A stretch of DNA of 22,174 nucleotides from a virus, in the IMG/VR virus record IMGVR_UViG_3300046455_000371, positions 1 through 22,174 of that record. One strand, 5' to 3'. A program made the position numbers and the translations under genes. A model generated the notes under the pieces. The model was not told where the DNA came from. It saw only the letters and a program-made list of their open reading frames with translations, and searched no databases. Positions 15,901 through 21,787 of the stretch are shown piece after piece. Each line of letters opens with the position of its first letter. Position 1 is the first letter of the stretch.

Positions 15901-16757
15901 AACTCACAGCTTCCATTATTCAAAGCAAAATCATTAGTCATATGATTAATTTTAAAGCAGGTAAATTAAGTCCAAAGGATAAAGAAAAATTATTGATCTA
16001 TGGATTACAACCTGAAATTTGGGCTGATAAGATTGTTGCTGCGTGGAAGAAAGCAGGCAGTGATAAAAATGGTTCAGGTGGTTATCAGAGTTGGTATTGG
16101 AAATGGGATGATAAAGAAACTGCGAGTAAATTTGCTGAAACTATTTTTAGAGGGACAAAAGATACCATTATAAGACGCGGTATGTTTGATGCACCTTTTG
16201 CCTTAGATGATCCTATTCTTGGGATGTTATTTATGTTTAAAGGTTTTTTCATGGCCTCTTTCACTCGCTACCTTATTCCTTTAATGCAAAGACCTGATGC
16301 TGAAAAGCTTGTGGGTACTCTATTAATGATGGGTATGGGTGCAATGGTAACTCCATTAAGAAGATTAGCAAAAGGTGAAGAACCTATCCAAGAAGATGAT
16401 AATATGTTCTGGAATGCTATGGTTGATGGAAACGTTTTTTCATCGGTCACTGATACTTTAGAATATGTTAATGTATTGATGGGCGGTAACTTATTAAAAG
16501 ATATACGCAATGATAGATATAAAGATAGGACTATTGCAGGTTTTTTAGCCGGTCCTGTAGGTGGTATGGGTGATAATTTTGTACATATACTCAAGATGCT
16601 ATCAAGTGGGAATTTTAACCAATCTGATGTTAATAAAGTAGCTAAGTTAATCCCTTGGGCGCAGATTTGGCAATTAAGATATTTAAGTAAAAAACTAGTT
16701 GAATCGACGGGATTACCAGAAACTTACTCAGATGCTGAAGCAATGAATTATCAGTAA
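12906..16757 (+). CDS. Internal virion protein, T7 gp16-like
   Basis: A 1283-residue protein, the largest in the window. It has an acidic N-terminus; glycine-rich hydrophobic stretches near residues 160-255 (LGGGAVSP, FGVAFMGGAMGLSHAY); a long charged coiled-coil region (about 520-675) rich in Lys and Glu; and a C-terminal part with MLFMFKGFFMASFTRYLIPL (about 1104-1123), then LMMGMGAMVTPLRRLA. The C-terminal F-K-x-F...R-Y-L-x-P pattern is shared by gp16-like ejection proteins. In T7, gp16 enters the inner membrane and helps pull in DNA. No E-S-x-x-G/G-x-x-Q-x-x-P transglycosylase motif is visible at the N-terminus, unlike T7 gp16. The ribosome site is weak (AAGAG 8 bases upstream). Confidence 0.82.
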   Translation: MDEIKDQENEENNDIISLQAPIKDFGTIKKVEDDPARLFNIPFPVEVPYQDQYHEYFQGETFKPAFPTGHEQIGAWESLKQGFNAVNDFSLMYNSQTNNDNPLYDVVPPGWKAADDEEVFNGIDDIYKGYLLAATSPKDLKRRQYQVIGWMNDTKRYEDGSMLYHAIGMLGGGAVSPTTWIPLGAEVRAAHLGKRLAQDIPNIVPGIAVGSALHEYVEETNKINGSIEEYITNTFRDTIFGVAFMGGAMGLSHAYNGGKLYNAKRIVNLNGNDIDLKPIIGEDGTIIGIKALSSSAGAAELSFAQEFANSTMAQKGLFGIPVIGGWLGKGAATVNPIIRGLNSVFPSVAAYWDRSADHGIVTTGNIKGIASPDKVEVKLEILKGDNRIFMNWLTGMHLVRNGLDPSQRMRSGFKEAHMRWKDEGYTSPEQFMDEIEDVIINDTPSVHAATNEAAEAIKTKYAESWEAYRDAYDLPKEFTLPKTAKGYLTRVYDLDYLSVNENHWNEVVIDYLTKADATIAEKMQPIRDLEANYKLVKEQHNINKGNMTPEERKVSADLVNSMKKQLQGKENALQNELRTNEALRIHVEDHFALSAKEASQLKNILKPLNKLKQEQKSLRNAIKSTNFLKLKEEGVLTKDNVQVLKKIESDLMKLKDELRTLDGKIDQENLRLQQAVEDKKISSLFYTRQQGTNVVKFKNPKERLKLRQEYESEHHRKEASKAYYRSITNQTAEDTINQMMGTLTSGMTPNPIKQRSIMLPDDLLYTNKFLSKKLGVNVANYRMYLGRRTFIKNIFKDVSIDGDVAPLARAANEDFLAMKAVLDTKKANTKSKKEILKIDKDIIQLEKLFKRDIEDMSLNFNKLMGVTTGNQKIRKYTNDIRNYAVSTQLGATTLTMITDLMGVVFKHGFWPSIRDGVIPQLKNIANIVKQGKGENYIKNAGHAGLGLNHVLSGMSDRNAGGVAQPYMPVSGRISTGLEKVAHISTNLSLMNHVENAYQELTASIIQSKIISHMINFKAGKLSPKDKEKLLIYGLQPEIWADKIVAAWKKAGSDKNGSGGYQSWYWKWDDKETASKFAETIFRGTKDTIIRRGMFDAPFALDDPILGMLFMFKGFFMASFTRYLIPLMQRPDAEKLVGTLLMMGMGAMVTPLRRLAKGEEPIQEDDNMFWNAMVDGNVFSSVTDTLEYVNVLMGGNLLKDIRNDRYKDRTIAGFLAGPVGGMGDNFVHILKMLSSGNFNQSDVNKVAKLIPWAQIWQLRYLSKKLVESTGLPETYSDAEAMNYQ

Positions 16758-16768
16758 AAGGAATTTAT

Positions 16769-19411
16769 ATGAGTCAAACAATTATCAATGATGTGCCACC
16801 CTATACGCAAGCTTCAGCTAGTGGAGGCCAAACAGTCTTTGGCACAAATTGGACCGCAAATGCTGAATCAGATGTCATTGTTTTTGTTACACCTGTAGGT
16901 GATGAGCCTAACGATGCCATACAAATATTATCTTTTCCAAGTCAATACTCTGTGACATTTGTCGGTGCTTTACAACAAGTTCAGGTCACTTTAGTGACGC
17001 CTTCTACATTAGGTGATATTGTTACAGTCATTCGCATGACACCTTCTGACCGTGAAAATCTTTATAGCAATACTAATTTTTTACCCAGTATGCTAAATAA
17101 TGATTTTGGTATTTTGACTTTAGTTGATCAACAAAATCAGCTTGTCAATCAGTATGTAGGACCTCGATATAATTATTCAGCAACGATTATACCCACTCTT
17201 GATACTATTTTACCCATTCTTGGAGCTAATCAATTTTGGGGTAAGAACTTAACAGATACAGCCATTATTGCTATTGATATAGAAGATATTATCAGTGGTG
17301 GAACAGTCACTCAAATAGATACAGGAACAGGATTAACAGGTGGTCCCATTACCACTGTAGGTACTATTTCATTTGCACCCATAGCTGCTAATTCTTTATG
17401 GGCTAATATGACAGGGGGTATTGCTGTTCCAACCGTCACACCTTTATCTAGTTTGGCAGGTCTTATTCTTCCTCCAACTTCTACCGCTCGCCAGATGCTT
17501 CAATCACAAGCATTAGCCGATCCTGTTTGGTCAACAGCAACATGGCCTGCTACCACTAGTATAAATCAAATTTTATACAGTTCAGCTAATAATGTTGTGA
17601 GTCAGATTGCGGGTGCAAACAATAGTGTTTTAATCACTGGTGTTTCAGGCATACCAAGTTTAAGTACAACATTACCACAAGCAGTACAAACCAATATTCA
17701 ATATTTAGGTGTGCAGAATCAAAACTTAAATATGGGCGGTTTTCAGATTAATAGCATGGCTGAACCTACACAGCCTTCTGATGCTGCAACTAAAAGTTAT
17801 GTGGATCTAAATGCTTTAACAGGCACTTCAGCCTATGCTGCAACTACGACTAATCTCACGGTTACACAATCCGGTTCCGGAGTAGGTGCTACCTTAACGA
17901 ATGCGGGTGTACAAGCAGTCTTTGCTATAGATGGTGTGAATCCACCTTTGGCATCACTCGTATTAATAAAGAATTTAGCCGCACCACAAAATGAAGGAAT
18001 CTACTCAGTCACTAATGTGGGATCTGGTGCAACAAACTGGGTATTAACTCGAGCAACCACTTTTGACACGCCTGCTGAAATTAATCAAACGGGTTTAATC
18101 ATTATTCAAAATGGCGCAACTCTTGCGGGAACTGCTTGGTTTAATACTGCAACTATTGTCACAGTCGATGTGACCCCATTTATTTTTTCTCAATTTGGAA
18201 ATATTGTATTTCCAGTGTCACTTGCAAATGGTGGTACCAATGCTAGTTTAGTTGCAAGTGCTGGTTCAATTGTTTATAGCACACCTACTGCGATGGCATT
18301 CAGTGCAGTGGGTTCAACGGGTCAATTGCTTAGATCAACAGGTGCTACTGCTCCAGGCTGGACAACGGCTACTTATCCATCAGTTGCGATATCTACAGGA
18401 AGTTTTATTTATGCCAATGGAACAAATTTTATAGCCTCTACTTCTTTGTGGCCTAATACAGTAGGCTTAGCAGGCAACATTATTAGATCTAATGGTACTA
18501 TAAATAATTACAGTACAGCAACATTTGCAGATACTTATGCTGCAAGTAATTTACTTTATTCGAATGGTGCAAACACTGTAACAGGTCTTACAAGCGTCAA
18601 TTCAGCTTCATTAATTACTAATTCAACAGGCGTTCCCGCGTGGTCTGCAACCATGACAAATGGACAGGTCATTATAGGCAGTACTGGATCAACTCCTACG
18701 GCTGCGACTTTGACTGCCGGTACTAATATTTCTATCACTAATGCTGCTGGAAGCATTACTATTGCGGCAAGTGGCCCAGCATCTAATGCCATTAATCAAG
18801 TAGTCGTACGAACATTTACAGCTAGTGGCACTTATACTCCAACTACAGGCATGAAATATTGCACGATTGAGTGTCTTGGGTCTGGAGCTGGTGGTGGAGG
18901 GACTGCTCTCTCAAGTGCATTTAGTCAAGGCGGAGGTGGTGGTGCTGGATCATATTCCAGAAAAACGGCATCTGCTGCAACAATAGGGGCATCTCAAGTT
19001 GTGACGGTAGGAAATGCAGGAACAGGAGGTGCTGCAGGAAATAATAATGGTAATCCTGGTGGTGATGTTTCTGTTGGAATTATATGCGTAGGCAAAGGTG
19101 GCTCAGGTGGCACAGGAACTCCTGCAAATAGTGCGGGTAACGGAGGTCTTGGTGGAGTTGCGGGGACAGGAGATATTGCAGCAACTGGAGCTCCAGGTAT
19201 GTTTGGTATGGGTGGAACTACTAACACTTCAACACCATTTTGTGGTCAGGGTGGATCTTCTATGTGGGGTGCTGGTGGCAGATATCGTAGTGCTGCATCA
19301 GGTTTTGGAGCTGGCGGTTCAGGCGGCGCTTCAGTTTCATCGAGTGCAGCTGACGCTGGTTTTGATGGTTCAAAAGGATTTGTTGTAATCACTGAATATT
19401 TATCTGTTTAA
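16769..19411 (+). CDS. Tail fibre with glycine-rich tip
   Basis: An 880-residue receptor-binding fibre. The N-terminal domain (about 1-150) reads PYTQASASGGQTVFGTNW, then VIVFVTPVG and VTLVTPSTLGDIVTVIRMT, the T7 gp17-type tail-attachment domain. The shaft contains GTGLTGGPITTVGTISF and several repeats of a T-A-T-x-P...L-Y-S-x-x-x-N-x-V unit. It also has a QINSMAEPTQPSDAATKSYV linker (about 324-343) and an inserted module of about 120 residues (about 350-474) with LASLVLIKNLAAPQNEGIYSV. The last 180 residues begin with VRTFTASGTYTPTTGMKYC and are Gly-rich (GSGAGGGG, GGGGGAG, GGSGGTG), as in adhesin tips that fold as polyglycine helices. The tip probably sets host range. AAGGA is 8 bases upstream. 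Confidence 0.88.
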   Translation: MSQTIINDVPPYTQASASGGQTVFGTNWTANAESDVIVFVTPVGDEPNDAIQILSFPSQYSVTFVGALQQVQVTLVTPSTLGDIVTVIRMTPSDRENLYSNTNFLPSMLNNDFGILTLVDQQNQLVNQYVGPRYNYSATIIPTLDTILPILGANQFWGKNLTDTAIIAIDIEDIISGGTVTQIDTGTGLTGGPITTVGTISFAPIAANSLWANMTGGIAVPTVTPLSSLAGLILPPTSTARQMLQSQALADPVWSTATWPATTSINQILYSSANNVVSQIAGANNSVLITGVSGIPSLSTTLPQAVQTNIQYLGVQNQNLNMGGFQINSMAEPTQPSDAATKSYVDLNALTGTSAYAATTTNLTVTQSGSGVGATLTNAGVQAVFAIDGVNPPLASLVLIKNLAAPQNEGIYSVTNVGSGATNWVLTRATTFDTPAEINQTGLIIIQNGATLAGTAWFNTATIVTVDVTPFIFSQFGNIVFPVSLANGGTNASLVASAGSIVYSTPTAMAFSAVGSTGQLLRSTGATAPGWTTATYPSVAISTGSFIYANGTNFIASTSLWPNTVGLAGNIIRSNGTINNYSTATFADTYAASNLLYSNGANTVTGLTSVNSASLITNSTGVPAWSATMTNGQVIIGSTGSTPTAATLTAGTNISITNAAGSITIAASGPASNAINQVVVRTFTASGTYTPTTGMKYCTIECLGSGAGGGGTALSSAFSQGGGGGAGSYSRKTASAATIGASQVVTVGNAGTGGAAGNNNGNPGGDVSVGIICVGKGGSGGTGTPANSAGNGGLGGVAGTGDIAATGAPGMFGMGGTTNTSTPFCGQGGSSMWGAGGRYRSAASGFGAGGSGGASVSSSAADAGFDGSKGFVVITEYLSV

Positions 19412-19452
19412 AAAAATTAATTATAATAAATATTATTGTATAATAAAAAATT
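19409..19452 (+). promoter_or_regulatory. AT-only spacer with possible -10 boxes
   Basis: After the fibre stop, this stretch has only one G or C among roughly 40 bases. TATAAT occurs at 19422-19427 and 19439-19444. No -35 better than TTAATT is found about 17 bases before the second. It could be a promoter for the two small genes and TerL, or simply an A/T-rich ribosome-loading leader. Confidence 0.3.
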
Positions 19453-19468
19453 TAAGGAAATAGTAAAA

Positions 19469-19684
19469 ATGTCACAAGCTGAATTAGATGGTTTAATCGC
19501 TCAATTAGAAGCATCCAAACAAATGTACAATGAAGCTTTGAATACTTCATATCAACTTAGAACTGAAAATGTCATGCTAAAAAAACAAGTACAAACTTTT
19601 CTTGCTAATATGCAAAAGCAAGCTGAAGAAGCTACTAAAATTGTGGAAGAAGTTGTTGATCCAGATGTAAAACTTAAGGAGTAA
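19469..19684 (+). CDS. Small coiled-coil protein
   Basis: A 71-residue protein without Cys, Trp or His and with no membrane segment. Leu/Ile heptad spacing runs from LDGLIAQLEASKQM through LRTENVMLKKQVQTFLANM to an acidic tail with EEVVDPDVKLKE, so it is probably a helical oligomer. No family is recognised. In T7 the genes between fibre and TerL are a holin and TerS, but this one has neither a membrane helix nor an HTH. Start ATG 19469 is chosen because AAGGA lies about 10 bases upstream; the frame is open from a TTG at 19436, inside the AT-only spacer. Confidence 0.65.
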   Translation: MSQAELDGLIAQLEASKQMYNEALNTSYQLRTENVMLKKQVQTFLANMQKQAEEATKIVEEVVDPDVKLKE

Positions 19685-19688
19685 TATT

Positions 19689-19883
19689 ATGCCATTAATT
19701 CATAGTGCAGATAAGAAAGCGATTGGTAAAAATATTGCTATTGAAAAACATGCTCATCCAGAAATGGATATTAAACAAGCGGCTGCAATTGCTTTTTCTA
19801 CGCAAAGAGAAGCACAACGTCATTCTCATGAAGAACGTGAATCACCTAAGCATGAGCATGAAAAGTATAAATATGGAAGATAA
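19689..19883 (+). CDS. Small conserved phage protein with His-rich tail
   Basis: A 64-residue protein. MPLIHSADKKAIGKNI, then KQAAAIAFSTQR, matches a small family frequent in phages and bacteria (M-P-L-x-x-S-x-S/D-K-x-A-x-x-x-N-I ... K-Q-A-x-A-I-A). Its function is unknown. Here the C-terminal third is unusually rich in His, Glu and Lys (RHSHEERESPKHEHEKYKYG), which could bind metal or nucleic acid. AAGGAG precedes the ATG by about 7 bases. The frame is the same as that of TerL: after its single TAA stop (19881-19883) reading continues open into the terminase. Confidence 0.7.
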   Translation: MPLIHSADKKAIGKNIAIEKHAHPEMDIKQAAAIAFSTQREAQRHSHEERESPKHEHEKYKYGR

Positions 19884-19934
19884 TTTATCTATATAAAGAT
19901 TCCAAGCATAAATCCCTACCCTCACCAAGCACGA

Positions 19935-21197
19935 ATGTTTAAGGCTCTTATCAATGACCTAAACATTTGTGCTGTGATTCATAGACGTGCTGGTAAAGAT
20001 ATTTTTTGTATTGAAGCATGGGTACTCCGAGGTATTAAACGAGTCGGTACTCATGTTTACCTTTTTCCATTACACAAGCAGGCGCGTCAAGTTATTTGGC
20101 AAGGAATGGATTTTGATGGTCGACCTTTCATGGATGCTATTCCAGATGCACTTGTTGCTAAAAAAAATGAAGCCCGAATGGAGATTGAGTTGTTCAATGG
20201 CTCTAAGCTCGTACTTGCTGGTAGCAACAATTATGATGGGCTCATGGGGACTAATCCTGTTACCATTATTTACAGTGAGTTTAGCCTACACAATCCACTT
20301 GCACGCCAATACCTCAACCCCATTTTGGTTCAAAACAAAGGCAAAGAAATCCTCCAATACACCCCCAGAGGAATGAATCATGGTCATGAAGTCTTCATGC
20401 AAGTCAGAGATTTACCCGATTATCATGTCGAACATTTATCAGTTGAACAAACCTTTAAGCATGACGGTACGACTCGAATTATCACAACTGAAGATATCCA
20501 ACGTGCAAAAGATTTGGGGATGTCCGAAGAACTTATCAGACAAGAATTCTATGTCGATTTCGAAGTGGGAAATCTTGGTGCTTACTACACCCGTGAAATG
20601 AGTGATATGGATCGTGAAGGTCGTATATGTGCTCTCAAACCAGACCCACGACTTAAGCTACATTCTATTTGGGATTTAGGAGGAACTGATGCAACTGCTG
20701 GATTATTGTTTCAAGTCACCGGACGCTACATACATATTTTATACTTGCTTCATGATACGGGAAAAGGCCTTAAGCATTACTTGGACCTCGCCGAGCGAGT
20801 TCGTCAAAGTATGGGACTTGAGTGGGGCTATCATTTTGGACCTCATGATATTGACCAGAAACATCAAGGATGGGAAAGCACTGAGTCAAGATTAATGCAA
20901 GCTCGTAAGCATGGTTGGATGTTTCAAATGGTTCCTAAAGTAAACGTCGAGGATGGCATTGAAGCAGTAAGATATATGCTACCTAGAGTACGTATCGATA
21001 AACTTAACTGTAACCTACTGGTTCGGGCTCTACGTGAATATCAGCGGCATTACGATGATAAGAAAGCACGTTTTGATCCTAAGCCACTCGATAACTGGGC
21101 CATTCATATAGCGGACAGTGTAAGGTACCTCGCCGTTCAGTACAAGAGACTCTACGACATCCCTCAACCCCCTAGCACTTACTCTACTTCATTTTAA
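19935..21197 (+). CDS. Terminase large subunit (TerL), N-terminus uncertain
   Basis: The ATPase-nuclease motor that fills the capsid. From the ATG at 19935 (420 residues): Walker A HRRAGKD (16-22), Walker B-like IIYSEF with catalytic Glu 115, coupling motif YTPRG (142-146). RNase H-like nuclease acidic residues are D247 (WDLGGTD), D305 (GPHDID) and D394 (HIADSVRY). The conserved lead-in KIPSINPYPHQAR is coded in frame directly upstream (19896-19934), so the true N-terminus lies before 19935. No ATG, GTG or TTG exists in that frame after the TAA at 19881. An ATG at 19873 lies in the frame from which a -1 shift would enter TerL. Possible explanations are a non-AUG start, a shift near 19881-19887, or a lost base. 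GC content is higher than in the structural genes. The last 96 bases are duplicated inverted at the left edge. Confidence 0.92.
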   Translation: MFKALINDLNICAVIHRRAGKDIFCIEAWVLRGIKRVGTHVYLFPLHKQARQVIWQGMDFDGRPFMDAIPDALVAKKNEARMEIELFNGSKLVLAGSNNYDGLMGTNPVTIIYSEFSLHNPLARQYLNPILVQNKGKEILQYTPRGMNHGHEVFMQVRDLPDYHVEHLSVEQTFKHDGTTRIITTEDIQRAKDLGMSEELIRQEFYVDFEVGNLGAYYTREMSDMDREGRICALKPDPRLKLHSIWDLGGTDATAGLLFQVTGRYIHILYLLHDTGKGLKHYLDLAERVRQSMGLEWGYHFGPHDIDQKHQGWESTESRLMQARKHGWMFQMVPKVNVEDGIEAVRYMLPRVRIDKLNCNLLVRALREYQRHYDDKKARFDPKPLDNWAIHIADSVRYLAVQYKRLYDIPQPPSTYSTSF

Positions 21198-21204
21198 TAG
21201 GTGC
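21102..21204. repeat. Right arm of the 103-bp perfect inverted repeat
   Basis: Exact reverse complement of 1-103. It covers the final 31 codons and stop of TerL plus 7 bases downstream. This arm has a natural context, with continuous terminase coding sequence on one side, whereas the left arm does not, so this is presumably the original copy. Confidence 0.97.
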
Positions 21205-21300
21205 ATTCTGACCCTTTCTAAACTCGTCTCTGAACCTGTCAACTATACCCGACACCCTTCTGAAAAATATCCTTTCTTACTTTGACTTTTATATGAGAGG
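21205..21300. other. Non-coding spacer after TerL
   Basis: Pyrimidine-rich on the plus strand (CTTTC, CCC and TCTC runs). No ORF, tRNA or clear promoter was found. It lies between the inverted-repeat arm and the GC-rich folded region. Confidence 0.5.
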
Positions 21301-21440
21301 AGCGCATAGACCGTTCTTGGTAGACGCTTTTAGTGTTCTATACCGAACCACTTTAGGGCAGCGCTGGTCACTCAACTGAGAGAGTTGTGTGGCACCGGAA
21401 TCCAAAGTGACCCCCCGTCCCCGCTTGCCACCCCCCTCGC
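21301..21440. other. GC-rich folded non-coding element with C-runs
   Basis: GC is 80 of 140 bases (57%). AGCGC (21301-21305) pairs with GCGCT (21361-21365) around a hairpin GTTC...GGTA/TACC-GAAC (21313-21348). Directly after it, GGTCACT (21366-21372) pairs with AGTGACC (21406-21412) around CAACT-GAGAG-AGTTG (21373-21387). Then come C-runs at 21411-21416, 21419-21422 and 21431-21436 (G-runs on the minus strand). It may be a DNA site for packaging or genome-end cleavage, an origin, or a structured 3' end of late mRNA. No gene is supported. Confidence 0.5.
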
Positions 21441-21444
21441 AATT

Positions 21445-21477
21445 GTTTGAAATTTGGGCCCAATTCAGACTTTTTTT
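21445..21477 (+). terminator. Intrinsic terminator of the late block
   Basis: GTTTGAA (21445-21451) pairs with TTCAGAC (21464-21470), 7 bp with one G-U. Inside, a 2-base bulge leads to TTG/CAA around the loop GGCC. Seven Ts (21471-21477) follow immediately. This fits a rho-independent terminator for rightward transcripts coming through TerL and would insulate the early promoter. Confidence 0.65.
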
Positions 21478-21496
21478 GTTAATCATTTGTTAATCA
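21476..21496. repeat. Tandem 10-mer direct repeat
   Basis: TTGTTAATCA occurs at 21476-21485 and 21487-21496, with a period of 11 bases (one helical turn). It sits between the terminator and the promoter. It is a candidate protein-binding site, because tandem copies one turn apart present the same DNA face. Confidence 0.7.
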
Positions 21497-21501
21497 AAGG
21501 A

Positions 21502-21511
21502 GCGCGCGCGC
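21502..21511. repeat. Alternating (GC)5 tract
   Basis: GCGCGCGCGC, self-complementary and flanked by AGGA and CTGC. It stands out in AT-rich DNA and could adopt Z-form or a small cruciform under supercoiling. No function can be assigned. Confidence 0.6.
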
Positions 21512-21550
21512 CTGCTACTATATACATACACCCACAAAATTAAATGCGCT

Positions 21551-21586
21551 GTAGTGTATTGACATATATGCGAGGTAGTGTATACT
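21551..21586 (+). promoter_or_regulatory. Sigma70 promoter with repeated operator-like sites
   Basis: The -35 TTGACA (21559-21564), a 16-base spacer and the -10 TATACT (21581-21586) form a near-consensus host-polymerase promoter reading right. The 9-mer GTAGTGTAT occurs twice, at 21551-21559 and 21575-21583, with a 24-base period. One copy touches the -35 and the other overlaps the -10, as expected for a repressor or activator site. It drives the small genes that follow. Confidence 0.75.
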
Positions 21587-21614
21587 GGCCACATATTAAT
21601 TAACGAGGTGACCT

Positions 21615-21713
21615 ATGACAACAGAACAAATGTGGGAAGAGAATGAAAGATTAGTAAGGGAATGGTTTGGAGATGCTGTGATGGATGAGTTAGATAGAGT
21701 TGAGAATAAGTAA
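21615..21713 (+). CDS. 32-residue acidic peptide, first gene after promoter
   Basis: ATG at 21615 to TAA at 21711-21713. GAGGTGA lies 4-5 bases upstream, one of the best ribosome sites in the window. The peptide starts MTTEQMWEENERLVREWFG and is Glu/Asp-rich, amphipathic and probably a single helix with two Trp. The first start codon after a consensus promoter, a strong ribosome site and a hairpin directly after the stop make translation likely. No family is recognised. Early phage peptides of this size often bind host proteins, but that is only an analogy. Confidence 0.65.
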   Translation: MTTEQMWEENERLVREWFGDAVMDELDRVENK

Positions 21714-21718
21714 TAGAA

Positions 21719-21736
21719 AGGGGGTGAAAGCCCCCT
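21719..21736 (+). terminator. GC hairpin after the 32-residue gene
   Basis: AGGGGG pairs with CCCCCT (6 bp) around the loop TGAAAG. No T-run follows, so it may be an attenuator, an RNA stability element or a weak terminator rather than a full intrinsic terminator. Confidence 0.45.
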
Positions 21737-21787
21737 GAATTAACGATGAATTATAGAAAGTTTTTTAGGATTGTTTAGGGGATGAAT

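Noticed and set aside
19098-19388. 96-codon ORF within the fibre tip
   Set aside because: It is a frame-shifted shadow of the Gly-rich region; the repetitive GGT/GCA codons keep other frames open.
21293-21379. 28-codon plus-strand ORF (starts MRGAHRPF)
   Set aside because: There is no ribosome site at proper spacing, and the sequence is explained by the folded element.
21289-21486. 65-codon minus-strand ORF
   Set aside because: It runs antisense through the nested inverted repeats and the terminator and has no ribosome site or family motif.
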